The position numbers and the translations under genes were made by a program. From Texcoconibacillus texcoconensis (GTDB lineage Bacteria; Bacillota; Bacilli; Bacillales; Salisediminibacteriaceae), in assembly GCF_014202575.1 (NCBI RefSeq), contig NZ_JACHHB010000001.1, positions 186,001 through 250,000 of the forward strand: 64,000 nucleotides of DNA, given 5' to 3'. The notes beneath the pieces were generated by a model that saw nothing but the letters and a program-made list of their open reading frames with translations, made no database searches and was not told where the DNA came from. The first letter of the stretch is position 1; each line of letters opens with the position of its first letter. Positions 38,660-47,603 of the stretch are shown one piece after another.

Positions 38660-39470
38660 CTTCTGTGCGCTCCTTTAACTTTTCCGCTAATTGTGATTTT
38701 ATTTCTTTCAATTGACTATCAACCGACACATCAACTTGCCCTAAAGGTGATTCAATGATACATCCATTTTGAGGAAGGTTCATATCTGGGTAAATATAGA
38801 GCTCATCAGTGTGCATCACAATCGCTTGTAGTTCTTGGCGATGTTTTAAAGTAAGTTCATACCAGTCGGGGTGAACGTAAATTTTCACGTCTGGGTGTTC
38901 ACGCACTTCTGCAATCGCTTGTTTGACAAGATCCAACCATGCATTTTCGTTTGTGTCGAAAGTGCTTGATATTATTCGTGCAGCTACTTTCATCGCCAAG
39001 TTTAAAATAACTGGTTCAGCCTCTTGAATACGTTCCTCATAGTGAAGCTTTGCCGAGCTTACAACGTGTTGAGCGCGGTCGATCTCGGTTTGACATTGCT
39101 GTTTAGCTTCTTGAGCTCCTTCTTGATAACCTTTCTCGTACCCTTCAGAACGTGCTGTTTCCTTTTCTTGCTTAACGAGTTTTTTCTGTTTTTTTTCTTC
39201 TTGTTTTAACTGCTTCTTCAAATCTTCAGCTTCTTGTTTTGCTTGTTCAACGATTTGTGCCGCTTCTTGTTTTGCTTCTTCTACAATTGCTTGGGCATCA
39301 GGCTTGTGGTCACCTTCATATGATGATGCATTCTCTTCATGACCCGTTTCACTATTGTCTGTTTCAGCGGTTTCTTCAAGCTTTCTTTCTGTCATGATAT
39401 TGCGGATGGCTATCTTTTTTTGTTCCGTATCAATATGATTCACATTTGTAGCTTTGATGAATTTAGACAA
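38634..39470 (-). CDS. fliH: Flagellar export regulator FliH
   Basis: Binds and restrains FliI and links it to the C ring. I start it at the TTG at 39470 (LSKFIKATN), 9 bases after GGAGGAG, which lies in the 3' end of fliG. An ATG 9 bases upstream would sit right on the ribosome site. The 278-residue protein has a long Lys/Glu/Gln-rich coiled coil (about 60-150). Its globular C-terminal domain resembles the V/F-ATPase E/delta stalk, with AEPVILNLAMKVAARIISS near 150-168 and CIIESPLGQVDVSVDSQLKE near 238-257. Confidence 0.92.
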   Translation of the reverse strand: MSKFIKATNVNHIDTEQKKIAIRNIMTERKLEETAETDNSETGHEENASSYEGDHKPDAQAIVEEAKQEAAQIVEQAKQEAEDLKKQLKQEEKKQKKLVKQEKETARSEGYEKGYQEGAQEAKQQCQTEIDRAQHVVSSAKLHYEERIQEAEPVILNLAMKVAARIISSTFDTNENAWLDLVKQAIAEVREHPDVKIYVHPDWYELTLKHRQELQAIVMHTDELYIYPDMNLPQNGCIIESPLGQVDVSVDSQLKEIKSQLAEKLKERTEDGSGNAHS

Positions 39471-40473
39471 TAATATCATCTCCTCCGCCACGAGCGATGA
39501 CAATTTCACCTGCTTCCTCTAGGCGACGAATCGTAGCAACAATTCGCGTTTGTGCCTCTTCAACGTCACGAAGACGGACAGGTCCCATATATTCCATTTC
39601 CTCACGAAACGTATCTGCCATACGTTGTGACATGTTGTCGAAAATGACCTTTTGTACTTCTTCACTAGCCACTTTCAACGACAACTGTAAATCCTCGTTT
39701 TCGATATCACGGATAACACGCTGAATCGAACGGTTATCCAACGTTACGATATCTTCGAAAACAAACATACGTTTCTTAATTTCTTCGGCTAGTTCAGGAT
39801 CTTGAATTTCAAGACTGTCTAAAATCGTCCGTTCAGTACTGCGGTCAACGCTATTTAACACTTCAACAACCGCTTCAATACCTCCAGCTTGCGTATGATC
39901 GTTGGTCATCGTTGCTGAAAGTTTTTGTTCTAAGATGTTTTCAACTTCATTAATGATTTCCGGTGATGTGGAATCCATTGTTGCAATCCGCTTTGCAATG
40001 TCCGCCTGTAGCTCTTGCGGCAACTCCGACAAAATTTGCCCGGACTGTTCCGATTCCAAGTAGGATAAAACAAGAGCAATCGTTTGTGGGTGTTCGTTTT
40101 GTATAAAATTTAAGATTTGATTTGGATCCGTTTTACGAGCGAAATCAAAGGGGCGCACTTGCAAGGTTGAAGTGAGGCGATTAATAATGCCCATCGCCTC
40201 ATTTTCTCCGAGCGCTTTCTGCAATACATCTTTCGCGTAAGAAATACCACCTTCAGAAATGTAATCTTGTGCTCTAGCCATTTGGTGAAATTGGTCAAGC
40301 ACTTCTTCTTTCATGTCTGAGTCCACTTTACGAACACCAGCTATCTCAAGCGTTAACTTTTCGATTTCTTCCTCAGTTAAATGTTTATAAACTTGAGCTG
40401 AAACATCTGGACCGAGGGAGATTAAAAGAACCGCCGCTTTTTGACGCCCTGTCAACTCCTTCTTATTTTTCAT
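39463..40473 (-). CDS. fliG: Flagellar motor switch protein FliG
   Basis: Torque-generating rotor protein that joins the MS ring to the C ring. The 336 residues have the N-terminal FliF-binding domain (LTGRQKAAVLLISLGPDVSA). The middle domain carries the conserved EHPQTIALVLSYL near residues 125-137. The C-terminal torque helix is FVFEDIVTLDNRSIQRVIRD near 235-254, rich in charged residues that meet MotA. The ATG has AAAGGAGGGA upstream. It overlaps fliH and follows fliF by 19 bases. Confidence 0.97.
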   Translation of the reverse strand: MKNKKELTGRQKAAVLLISLGPDVSAQVYKHLTEEEIEKLTLEIAGVRKVDSDMKEEVLDQFHQMARAQDYISEGGISYAKDVLQKALGENEAMGIINRLTSTLQVRPFDFARKTDPNQILNFIQNEHPQTIALVLSYLESEQSGQILSELPQELQADIAKRIATMDSTSPEIINEVENILEQKLSATMTNDHTQAGGIEAVVEVLNSVDRSTERTILDSLEIQDPELAEEIKKRMFVFEDIVTLDNRSIQRVIRDIENEDLQLSLKVASEEVQKVIFDNMSQRMADTFREEMEYMGPVRLRDVEEAQTRIVATIRRLEEAGEIVIARGGGDDIIV

Positions 40474-40491
40474 GACAGTCTCCCTCCTTTT

Positions 40492-42090
40492 TTAATCGTC
40501 TGATAACCAGGAACGTATCAATTTTGTAAATTCTTCTGGTTTTTCCTTCGCTAAGCGTTCGAGCTGCTCACGACGGGCTTTTTCCTCCGTCATTTCCTCG
40601 TCATTTATATCAGGAATATTGGCGGGCATTTCTTCTTCACTGAACGAAGTTCGTTCTTCACTATCTTCCCTTGGTCGACGTCGGAATAACAAGACTAAAA
40701 GAAGAAGAATGAGTGCTACAAGTCCCCCCACAACGTAATACCATCCTGGTATACCTGTTTCAGGTTCAGGCATTTCTGGCTGCCCTATAAACGCTTGTGA
40801 TGAGACAAATACACGATCACCAACATCGGCATCTCCCCAATCGTCAACAACATCTTGTGGTAAAGATGTGCGAACAATCTGGTTAAGAATTTCTTCAATA
40901 TCATCAATTCGTTCTTGTGGCAATGAGTTAGGATCTTCTGGGTCTGGTGGTTCAACCATCACTTGGATTCCTATATCTCTTAATTTATAAGGACTTTCAG
41001 ATATTTCACGATAAATTCGATTCACTTCATTATTAATTCGTTCTTCTTGCATTTCATAGTTGCCACCACCACCTGCTGCGCCAGCAGGAAAGTTCGGAAC
41101 GTCATCTTCACCAGTACCAGGAACGCCTCCCTCTGCTGGTGCGTCATCTCCTTCATAGGTTTCCGTAACCCTTTCGGCACTGATCGCGATCCCTTCCATC
41201 TCTTCTTCATCAACAGGTTCAACTAAATGTTCTTCTCGATTTTCTTGTGTGAAATCCATATCTGTTGACACAGTCACTAAAACTTTATCAGGTCCCATCA
41301 TCGTTCCGAGCATTTGCCGAACTTCTCTTTGAATATCTCGTTCGATGTCTCTTTGAATCGCTCGTTGTTGGTCATATGCCTCAAGGGGTGAATTAATACC
41401 TGAGCCTGACTGACGATCATCTAGTGCATAGTCTCGGAAGTTTTGGTCCATAATCGCCACTTCTTCAGGTGGTAAATTCGGCACACTCTTTGAGACAAGG
41501 TGATATAATGCAGCCACTTCTTCTTGGTCCAAAGAGTAACCTTGCCGTAAATTTAACAATACAGAAGCCGTTGCGACATCACCTTCCTCAGCTACCCAAA
41601 CGCTTTCTTCAGGTAAGGTAATCATCACCTGTGCATTTTCTACACCTTCGATATTACGAATTAAATTTTCAATTTCTGTTTGCATTGCCGCACGTTCTAA
41701 AACATTAAATTCATTGTCGGTTGTTCCGAATCCCATATTTTCTTCGAATGAAGAATAATCAATGCTTCCGCTCTCAGGAACACCTTCAGCTGCAAGTTGA
41801 ACTTTCAAATCATCGACGCGTGATTCAGGGACATTAATCGTTGTTCCACCATCACTTACTTGTGACGAAACATTCATTGAATCTAATTGCGCTTGAATCT
41901 CACCCGTTTCTTGAACAGTGAGGTTGTTGTAGAGAGGGACATAGTGGGTTCTAGAACCAAAGAAAGCAAAAAGCGCGATAAGCATAAGTATAAATACAAT
42001 TGACCCAACCATGATTCCTTTTTGTTTGACAGTTCTCGATTGCCAAAATGATAACGTTCGCTCTTTATATTGCGTAAGCTTTTCGTTCAT
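40492..42090 (-). CDS. fliF: Flagellar MS-ring protein FliF
   Basis: Forms the MS ring in the membrane, the base for rotor and export gate. From the ATG at 42090 (GGGAGGAAA upstream) it has 532 residues. The N-terminal membrane helix lies near 22-43. The YscJ/FliF domains contain LYNNLTVQETGEIQAQLDSM near 53-72 and the segment ARRQGSG-like DDRQSGSGINSPLEA. A Gly/Glu-rich loop (about 310-335) precedes the second TM helix near 430-452. The cytoplasmic C-terminal tail, which binds FliG, ends LAKEKPEEFTKLIRSWLSDD. The six codons of the longer frame have no ribosome site. Confidence 0.97.
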   Translation of the reverse strand: MNEKLTQYKERTLSFWQSRTVKQKGIMVGSIVFILMLIALFAFFGSRTHYVPLYNNLTVQETGEIQAQLDSMNVSSQVSDGGTTINVPESRVDDLKVQLAAEGVPESGSIDYSSFEENMGFGTTDNEFNVLERAAMQTEIENLIRNIEGVENAQVMITLPEESVWVAEEGDVATASVLLNLRQGYSLDQEEVAALYHLVSKSVPNLPPEEVAIMDQNFRDYALDDRQSGSGINSPLEAYDQQRAIQRDIERDIQREVRQMLGTMMGPDKVLVTVSTDMDFTQENREEHLVEPVDEEEMEGIAISAERVTETYEGDDAPAEGGVPGTGEDDVPNFPAGAAGGGGNYEMQEERINNEVNRIYREISESPYKLRDIGIQVMVEPPDPEDPNSLPQERIDDIEEILNQIVRTSLPQDVVDDWGDADVGDRVFVSSQAFIGQPEMPEPETGIPGWYYVVGGLVALILLLLVLLFRRRPREDSEERTSFSEEEMPANIPDINDEEMTEEKARREQLERLAKEKPEEFTKLIRSWLSDD

Positions 42091-42201
42091 GTTTCCTCCC
42101 AATCCCACTGCAACATCTCTATTTCAATGTCTTATTTCTTTTGTCTTATTTAAGACTTCATTTATTATGAACCTTGGTTACTATGACTCTCCAACGACAT
42201 G

Positions 42202-42243
42202 AAAATTTGAGACCCCCCTCCAAATGTACAGAAGGGCCTCAAA
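42202..42243 (-). terminator. Terminator-like hairpin between fliE and fliF
   Basis: Directly after the fliE stop, a 10-bp stem (arms 42234-42243 and 42206-42215, one GU pair) is followed on the minus strand by TTTTC. It may reduce read-through from flgB-flgC-fliE into fliF. The gap of about 150 bases before fliF also holds a small GTCTT/AAGAC hairpin; I see no convincing promoter. Confidence 0.55.
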
Positions 42244-42244
42244 C

Positions 42245-42565
42245 TTAAATTTGCATACGCATGACTTCTTGATATGCTTCTACAGCTTTATCTCGTATTT
42301 CCGTTGCCGTTCTTAATGTAATATCAGCCTTTTGACCTGCAATCATGACTTCATGAAGGTCAATGTCGTCACCACGTGCCATTCGTTGTGTAGCTACTTC
42401 TGATGTTTTTTGTGATTCATTCACACCACGAATCGAATCGCTTAACATCTGCTTAAATGATTGTTGCGCTTCATGTGTAGAGGTCCTTTGCTGTGTCGTC
42501 CCAGCTGTTGGTGTTGACGCCTGAGGTCGCATCATCTGTACCGCATGGTTTGTTAAGGGTTCCAT
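42245..42565 (-). CDS. fliE: Flagellar hook-basal body protein FliE
   Basis: Connects the MS ring or export gate to the proximal rod. The 106 residues have a low-complexity Gln/Thr-rich N-terminus. The conserved FliE C-terminal half contains FKQMLSDSIRGVNESQK near 37-53, DLHEVMIAGQKADITLR near 69-85 and a C-terminal EAYQEVMRMQI. The ATG has AAGGAGGT upstream. It follows flgC by 19 bases and is followed by a terminator-like hairpin. Confidence 0.95.
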   Translation of the reverse strand: MEPLTNHAVQMMRPQASTPTAGTTQQRTSTHEAQQSFKQMLSDSIRGVNESQKTSEVATQRMARGDDIDLHEVMIAGQKADITLRTATEIRDKAVEAYQEVMRMQI

Positions 42566-42584
42566 TTCACTACCTCCTTAAACG

Positions 42585-43040
42585 TTAACGTCCTATTTCT
42601 AATGCCTTCATTAAAATATTTTTATGAGCATCAACAGCTGTCACGCTCGCTTCGTATGATCTTGATGCACTCATTAAGTCTACCATTTCCTTTAATGGAT
42701 CAACGTTTGGCATTGCTACATAACCATCCTCGTTGGCATCAGGGTGTTCTGGTTGATAAACTTGCTTAAACGGAGTAGGATCATCGACAATTTGTCCTAC
42801 TTTTACACCTTGGCCAGTCGAATCCGTTGTCTGCATCGCACGCCCTAAGTGAGAGGAGAAAGACGATTGTTGATTCGGTTCCAACACTGTCATTTTCCTT
42901 CGATATGGTTGCCATTCCCCATCGACAAATTCCGCTCGCGTCGAGTTTGCATTCGCTATGTTTGATGATGCTACATCCATTCTCGCCCGTTGAGACGTTA
43001 ACCCGGATGCTGAGGTGTTTAAACCACTAAAAATCGACAA
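42585..43040 (-). CDS. flgC: Proximal rod protein FlgC
   Basis: Rod protein. I place the start at the TTG at 43040, 8 bases after GGGAGG, giving MSIFSGLNTSASGL and 151 residues. The GTG two codons earlier is only 2 bases from the ribosome site. The N-terminal rod signature is visible (SGLNTSASGLTSQRARMDV, SSNIANANSTRA). The C-terminal block is VDPLKEMVDLMSASRSYEAS near 117-136, followed by ILMKALEIGR. It is coupled to flgB, whose stop lies within the ribosome-site region. Confidence 0.94.
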   Translation of the reverse strand: MSIFSGLNTSASGLTSQRARMDVASSNIANANSTRAEFVDGEWQPYRRKMTVLEPNQQSSFSSHLGRAMQTTDSTGQGVKVGQIVDDPTPFKQVYQPEHPDANEDGYVAMPNVDPLKEMVDLMSASRSYEASVTAVDAHKNILMKALEIGR

Positions 43041-43045
43041 CTTCA

Positions 43046-43447
43046 CTACCTCCCTTGTCCAAGTGCAATCTGAATTTTATTAAAGCGACCGTTTAATTGA
43101 TCCACTAATGCATTATGATTAATTTGATTTTTCGAAAGCGCGGTCATTTCATGATCAATATCGACGTTGTTCCCGTTGTGGTTATACATCGTATTGTTCC
43201 TTTTTACGACTTGTGGTTCATCCGAACGAATACCTCCAAAAGACAGGTGACCTTCGTTGGTTCGATGGGCTTGCAGACGCTCATTATCCATTGCTTGGTT
43301 TAATTCATGATTAAAAACCGTTTTTTTCGCACTGTAATTCGGTGTATCAACGTTCGCAATATTGTGTGCGATCGTTTTTTGCCTTGTAGTCGTTGCTTTT
43401 AGCGCATTTTCCAACAATTGATTTGTCGAATTCCCAAAAATATCCAT
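43046..43447 (-). CDS. flgB: Proximal rod protein FlgB
   Basis: Proximal rod protein and first gene of the fla/che operon. The 133 residues have the rod signature LKATTTRQKTIAHNIANVDT near 16-35 and NYSAKKTVFNHELNQA. The C-terminal helix LVDQLNGRFNKIQIALGQGR also fits. The ATG follows GGAGGAAAAA. The upstream 410-bp region carries a sigma-A promoter about 45 bases before the start. Confidence 0.96.
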   Translation of the reverse strand: MDIFGNSTNQLLENALKATTTRQKTIAHNIANVDTPNYSAKKTVFNHELNQAMDNERLQAHRTNEGHLSFGGIRSDEPQVVKRNNTMYNHNGNNVDIDHEMTALSKNQINHNALVDQLNGRFNKIQIALGQGR

Positions 43448-43492
43448 GGCGTTTTTCCTCCAATTTTGTCGATTGGAACCTCCACTTGTAGT

Positions 43493-43521
43493 ATTTTATA
43501 GAAGATTTTCTACCTTGTCTA
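43493..43521 (-). promoter_or_regulatory. Sigma-A promoter of the fla/che operon
   Basis: The -35 TAGACA (43516-43521) and -10 TAAAAT (43493-43498) are separated by exactly 17 bases and are each one mismatch from consensus. The predicted transcript has a short leader before flgB. B. subtilis also has a sigma-D promoter here; I did not find a clear one. Confidence 0.7.
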
Positions 43522-43799
43522 TTCGTGAATAAAATTGACTAGAGTTCGATAAAAAAGTCCCACCTTTTCAGATAGTTAAAGGCTTTAAGGTGCTTCAAAC
43601 ATGAGTAAAGACTCATTGCTATTTTCACAATGAATTTCCATACGAAAACACACTGAGACATTTTTCGACACAAACTTTCTATTAAAACATTAACATAGAA
43701 AGAAAGATTCAACCATGACTTATCAGCGTTTTCCCTTAAAACTTTTTAGGATAAATTCCATACAGATGTAAAAATTCAATTTTTTTCTATTCTACCATT
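43522..43799. other. Intergenic region between codY and the fla/che promoter
   Basis: I see no gene in this 278-base AT-rich stretch. It contains small inverted repeats: ATGAGT/ACTCAT and CATTG/CAATG near 43600-43632. A 6-bp stem CACCTT/AAGGTG near 43572-43592 is followed by six T on the minus strand and could be a second, weak terminator. Regulator binding (for example CodY or SwrA-type factors) is possible, but no site matches well. Confidence 0.4.
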
Positions 43800-43830
43800 A
43801 AAAAAAGACCATGTCGAAAAACGACAGGCC
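43800..43830 (-). terminator. Rho-independent terminator after codY
   Basis: On the minus strand a 9-bp stem with one bulged base (GGCC-TGTCG against CGACA-T-GGTC, loop TTTTT) is followed by seven T. Confidence 0.85.
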
Positions 43831-43834
43831 TTTA

Positions 43835-43858
43835 CATTCATTCATTCATTCATTCATT
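43835..43858. repeat. Tetranucleotide repeat (CATT)6 at the codY stop codon
   Basis: Six perfect copies of CATT (AATG on the coding strand) start within the TAA stop of codY and run toward the terminator. Slippage would change only the untranslated spacer between stop and terminator. Confidence 0.9.
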
Positions 43859-44637
43859 TATGCTTCCTTGATTTTTTCTAATTCTACAAGAAATTTGTCA
43901 TTTAGTACTTTGATGTACGTCCCTTTCATACCTAATGAACGGGATTCAATGACACCTGCACTTTCTAATTTTCGGAGCGCATTGACGATCACTGAGCGAG
44001 TAATACCAACACGGTCTGCAACTTTACTTGCAACAAGGAGCCCTTCATTTCCTTCAAGCTCATCAAAAATGTGTTCAACCGCTTCTAATTCACTATAAGA
44101 AAGTGAGCTAATCGCCATTTGTACAACAGCTTTGCTTCTTGCTTCTTGCTCAATTTCTTCCGCTTTTTCCTGAAGGATTTCCATCCCTACAACTGTCGCA
44201 CCGTATTCACCTAGAAGCAAGTCATCATCATCGAATGACTCGTCCAATCTAGCTAGGATCAACGTCCCGAGACGTTGACCTCCACCTGCAATTGGAACGA
44301 CAGTTGTCAAGCCGTTAGCAAATAGTTCTTTGTTTTCTACAGGGAAAGCTGTAAATTCACTGTTAATATCTAGATTCGCGGAAGTCTCTTCAATTTTGAA
44401 CAACCCACTCGTATATTCTTCAGGAAATTGGCGTTCCTCTAGCATGCTTTTAATTCTTTCATTTTCAATTTCTTGTTTAATCGCGTAGCCTAGAAGTTTT
44501 CCACGTCGGCTTACGATAAACACATTAGCTTCAATGACATCTCTTAAAGTTACGGCCATATCTTTGAAGTTAACAGATTGACCCGCACTTTTCTGTAAGA
44601 GTTCATTAATTCTGCGCGTTCTTGAAAGTAAATTCAT
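43858..44637 (-). CDS. codY: GTP- and branched-chain-amino-acid-sensing global regulator CodY
   Basis: Represses nutrient-stress, transport and motility genes when GTP and Ile/Leu/Val are plentiful. The 259 residues match Bacillus CodY. The N-terminal GAF domain carries [14 protein letters not shown] and residues around [20 protein letters not shown] (about 110-129). The C-terminal winged helix has the DNA-reading helix in [20 protein letters not shown] near 201-220. The ATG follows GGAGGAAG. It is the last gene of the xerC-hslV-hslU-codY operon and is followed by a terminator ahead of the fla/che promoter. Confidence 0.98.
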   Translation of the reverse strand: MNLLSRTRRINELLQKSAGQSVNFKDMAVTLRDVIEANVFIVSRRGKLLGYAIKQEIENERIKSMLEERQFPEEYTSGLFKIEETSANLDINSEFTAFPVENKELFANGLTTVVPIAGGGQRLGTLILARLDESFDDDDLLLGEYGATVVGMEILQEKAEEIEQEARSKAVVQMAISSLSYSELEAVEHIFDELEGNEGLLVASKVADRVGITRSVIVNALRKLESAGVIESRSLGMKGTYIKVLNDKFLVELEKIKEA

Positions 44638-44652
44638 TTCTCTTCCTCCTAC

Positions 44653-46050
44653 CTATAATATGTACTGATTTAGGTTACGATTTTTAGCAATTTGATCGAG
44701 TTTTTCTTCCACGTATTGAGGGGTGATCGTGATTTCTTCCATTGTTATTTCTGATGCTTCAAATGAAAGGTCTTCGAGTAAACGCTCCATAATCGTGTGC
44801 AATCTTCGTGCACCAATGTTTTCTGTTTCTTGGTTGACTTCTGTCGCAATTGTTGCAATCTTATACACAGCTTCGTCAGAAAAAGTAACACGTATACCTT
44901 CCGTTTCCAATAAAGCTTGATATTGCTTGATTAATGCGTTGTCAGGTTCAACTAAGATCTTCACAAAATCATCTACATTTAAGTTGCCTAACTCAACGCG
45001 AATCGGAAAACGACCTTGCAGTTCCGGGATAAGGTCAGAAGGTTTCGAAAAGTGGAATGCCCCCGCAGCAACAAATAGCATGTGGTCCGTTTTCACAGAC
45101 CCGTACTTCGTCATTACTGTTGAACCTTCAACGATCGGAAGAATATCTCGTTGTACACCTTCCCTAGACACATTCGCGTTTTGCTGATCACTTTTTCCTG
45201 TGACTTTATCAATCTCATCAATAAAGATCATCCCTAAGTTTTCTGCTCTAGACACAGCTTCTTGTGAGACTTCATCCATATCGATCAATCGACCTGCTTC
45301 TTCTTCCGTTAACACTTTACGGGCTTCTCGTACTGTTAGGCGACGTTTTTTCTTTTTGCCAGGCATCATGCCGCCAAGCATTTCTTGCATATTCATCCCC
45401 ATTTGTTCCATACCTGAACCTTGAAACATATCCATGAAATTGGAAGAATTACGTTCTTCGACTTCTATCGTGACATAATGGTCTTCCAGTTCACCGAGTG
45501 CGAGTTGATGAGCAGTACGACGCCTTTGTTCACGAATCGATGCTTCATCATCCTCTTCATCCGTCGATTCTTGTTGTGCTTGCCCTCCGAATAACATCTC
45601 TAGTGGGTTTTTATAAGACGAGTCTTTTTGTTTTTTAGGAACAAGTAGTTCAACGATTCGTTGATTGGCGTTTTCTTCTGCACGATCTTTGACGTCTAAC
45701 ATCTTTTGATCTTTTACGATCCGTACAGCTGATTCAACGAGATCTCGAACCATTGATTCCACATCACGACCGACGTAACCAACCTCTGTAAACTTCGTTG
45801 CCTCCACTTTAATAAACGGTGCGCCAACTAGTTTTGCGAGTCTGCGGGCAACTTCGGTTTTACCGACACCTGTCGGCCCAATCATTAAAATATTTTTCGG
45901 TGTAATCTCATCGCGCATTTTATCATTTAACTGACTACGTCGATAGCGGTTTCTAAGTGCAACAGCAACAGATCTTTTGGCTTTATTTTGACCGATGATA
46001 TATTGATCCAGTTTCTCGACTATTTGTTTCGGAGTAAATGCTTCACTCAT
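44653..46050 (-). CDS. hslU: HslU/ClpY unfoldase ATPase of the HslUV (ClpYQ/CodWX) protease
   Basis: AAA+ hexamer that unfolds substrates and feeds them to HslV. From the ATG at 46050 (GAGGAGGGA upstream) it has 465 residues. Walker [18 protein letters not shown] lies near 57-73. The pore motif GYVGRDVE is near 91-98. The I domain spans about 110-240 with a Met-rich stretch ([20 protein letters not shown]). Walker [11 protein letters not shown] is near 250, the sensor region [11 protein letters not shown] near 330-340, and the C-terminal tail LNQYIL inserts into HslV. It is 15 bases upstream of codY. Confidence 0.97.
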   Translation of the reverse strand: MSEAFTPKQIVEKLDQYIIGQNKAKRSVAVALRNRYRRSQLNDKMRDEITPKNILMIGPTGVGKTEVARRLAKLVGAPFIKVEATKFTEVGYVGRDVESMVRDLVESAVRIVKDQKMLDVKDRAEENANQRIVELLVPKKQKDSSYKNPLEMLFGGQAQQESTDEEDDEASIREQRRRTAHQLALGELEDHYVTIEVEERNSSNFMDMFQGSGMEQMGMNMQEMLGGMMPGKKKKRRLTVREARKVLTEEEAGRLIDMDEVSQEAVSRAENLGMIFIDEIDKVTGKSDQQNANVSREGVQRDILPIVEGSTVMTKYGSVKTDHMLFVAAGAFHFSKPSDLIPELQGRFPIRVELGNLNVDDFVKILVEPDNALIKQYQALLETEGIRVTFSDEAVYKIATIATEVNQETENIGARRLHTIMERLLEDLSFEASEITMEEITITPQYVEEKLDQIAKNRNLNQYIL

Positions 46051-46089
46051 CTTGTTTCCCTCCTCATTTTTCATGCAAACTTTTGTCTA

Positions 46090-46638
46090 TTAGGAAAGAT
46101 TCTCGACGATAATTTGATCATTTGTATAAACACAAATATCCGCTGCAGTTTGAAGCGATGTTTCTGCAATCTCTTTGGCACTTAAATGTGAAGAGGATTT
46201 TTTCAGCGCACGTCCTGCTGCTAGTGCATAATTCCCTCCTGAACCAATCGCTAGAATCCCGTCATCTGGTTCAATCACTTCACCTGTTCCGGCAATTAAA
46301 TATAATTGCTCACGATCCATGACAATAAGCATCGCTTCAAGGCGTCGAAGCACCTTATCACTTCGCCACTCTTTCGCAAGTTCCACTGCCGCTCGTTGCA
46401 AATTACCACTAAATTCATCAAGTTTTGCTTCAAATTTTTCAAAAAGCGTAAAAGCATCAGCAACTGAGCCTGCAAACCCTGCGACAACATTTCCATTATA
46501 AAGTCGACGCACTTTTTTTGCTGTATGTTTCATCACAACGGCATTTCCAAACGTAACTTGGCCGTCACCAGCCATAGCTGCTTCTCCATTGTGTTGGACA
46601 GCAAAGATCGTCGTCGCGTGAAATGAAGAATTACTCAT
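46090..46638 (-). CDS. hslV: HslV/ClpQ peptidase of the HslUV protease
   Basis: Proteasome-beta-like dodecameric peptidase. From the ATG at 46638 (GGGAGGAT upstream) it has 182 residues. The core [20 protein letters not shown] and [20 protein letters not shown] are typical, as are [20 protein letters not shown] and [19 protein letters not shown]. The B. subtilis enzyme uses an N-terminal serine (start MSSFHATT), while most HslV use the Thr of TTI. Here the start is [10 protein letters not shown], two residues longer, so which residue is exposed is uncertain. An upstream ATG lies too close to the ribosome site. Confidence 0.95.
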   Translation of the reverse strand: MSNSSFHATTIFAVQHNGEAAMAGDGQVTFGNAVVMKHTAKKVRRLYNGNVVAGFAGSVADAFTLFEKFEAKLDEFSGNLQRAAVELAKEWRSDKVLRRLEAMLIVMDREQLYLIAGTGEVIEPDDGILAIGSGGNYALAAGRALKKSSSHLSAKEIAETSLQTAADICVYTNDQIIVENLS

Positions 46639-46674
46639 GGTCATCCTCCCTTTCTTTCATAAAGAACATCAACA

Positions 46675-47568
46675 TCATGCACGCGGATGTGCTGATGTAT
46701 ACACGTTTTTTAAATGTTCCTTTGTTACATGTGTATAAATTTGTGTCGATGATAAGTGACTATGACCTAGCAATTCCTGAACTGCTCGAAGGTCTGCCCC
46801 TTCATTTAACAAATGCGTAGCAAATGTGTGTCGAATCACATGCGGACTCATCCGAGAAGAAAGCGCTGCATCATCGACAAGCTTTTTTAATATTAAGCGG
46901 ACTCCCCGATCAGTTAAAGGGCCACCACGATAATTTAAAAACAGCGCTTCTGTTTCGTTTTTTGCTTTATCTAATAAACGAGGACGCGATTCATTCATGT
47001 AATTGAGCACAGCTTCAACCGCAAAACCACCAACCGGGACGTAACGCTCTTTTCTACCTTTCCCTTGAACATACAAAGTTGCTAGGGCTGGGTCCAAATC
47101 ACGAACCGACAACGTTACACACTCTGTAACACGGATCCCAGTCGCATATAAAATTTCGAGAAGAGCCAAGTTCCTTTGCCCAAGAGGAGTTGATGTGTCA
47201 ATAGAGGTGAATAACGGTTTCAACTCTTCTTCATAAAGGAAATCTGGAAGGTGTGACCCTGTTTTAGGTGAGGCAGCTAACGCAAATGCATTTTCTTCTA
47301 CATATTTTTCTCGCAATAAAAATTCATATAATGTACGAAGTGATGACAATTTACGAGCAATTGATTTTTTGGCATAACCTTGTTTATGGAGATAGGTTAA
47401 ATATTGGCGAACGAACGTATAAGTCACGGCAGAGTAACGTTCAAGACCGTGTTCAGTCATGAAATGAAGAAGCTGTTTAATATCTTTTTGATAATTTTCG
47501 ATTGTATGTGAGGAAGCATGCTTTTCAATTTGCAAGTATCGAGTAAACAGTTCTAATTCTGAGTTCAT
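46675..47568 (-). CDS. xerC: Tyrosine recombinase XerC (CodV)
   Basis: Resolves chromosome dimers at dif together with XerD. From the ATG at 47568 it has 297 residues. The N-terminal SAM-like core-binding domain has FTRYLQIEKHASSHTIENYQ near 7-26. The catalytic residues are visible: Arg in LYATGIRVTE, Lys in VQGKGRKERYVP, the HVIRHTFATHLL box, His in LGHSHLSSTQIY and the nucleophile Tyr in IYTHV. The Shine-Dalgarno AAAAGGTG is about 11 bases upstream; the ten codons of the longer frame are untranslated leader. It is the first gene of the hslV-hslU-codY operon. Confidence 0.96.
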   Translation of the reverse strand: MNSELELFTRYLQIEKHASSHTIENYQKDIKQLLHFMTEHGLERYSAVTYTFVRQYLTYLHKQGYAKKSIARKLSSLRTLYEFLLREKYVEENAFALAASPKTGSHLPDFLYEEELKPLFTSIDTSTPLGQRNLALLEILYATGIRVTECVTLSVRDLDPALATLYVQGKGRKERYVPVGGFAVEAVLNYMNESRPRLLDKAKNETEALFLNYRGGPLTDRGVRLILKKLVDDAALSSRMSPHVIRHTFATHLLNEGADLRAVQELLGHSHLSSTQIYTHVTKEHLKNVYTSAHPRA

Positions 47569-47603
47569 CCCCACGATCAGCACCTTTTCTCTTAACATCT
47601 AGA

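Noticed and set aside
43448-43860. Sigma-D promoter upstream of flgB
   Set aside because: No TAAA - 14 to 16 bases - GCCGATAT-like arrangement was found; only the sigma-A promoter is convincing.
46675-47568. XerC-like recombinase as sign of an integrated element
   Set aside because: It is the housekeeping codV/xerC in its normal place beside hslVU-codY; no attachment-site repeats or phage genes are near.
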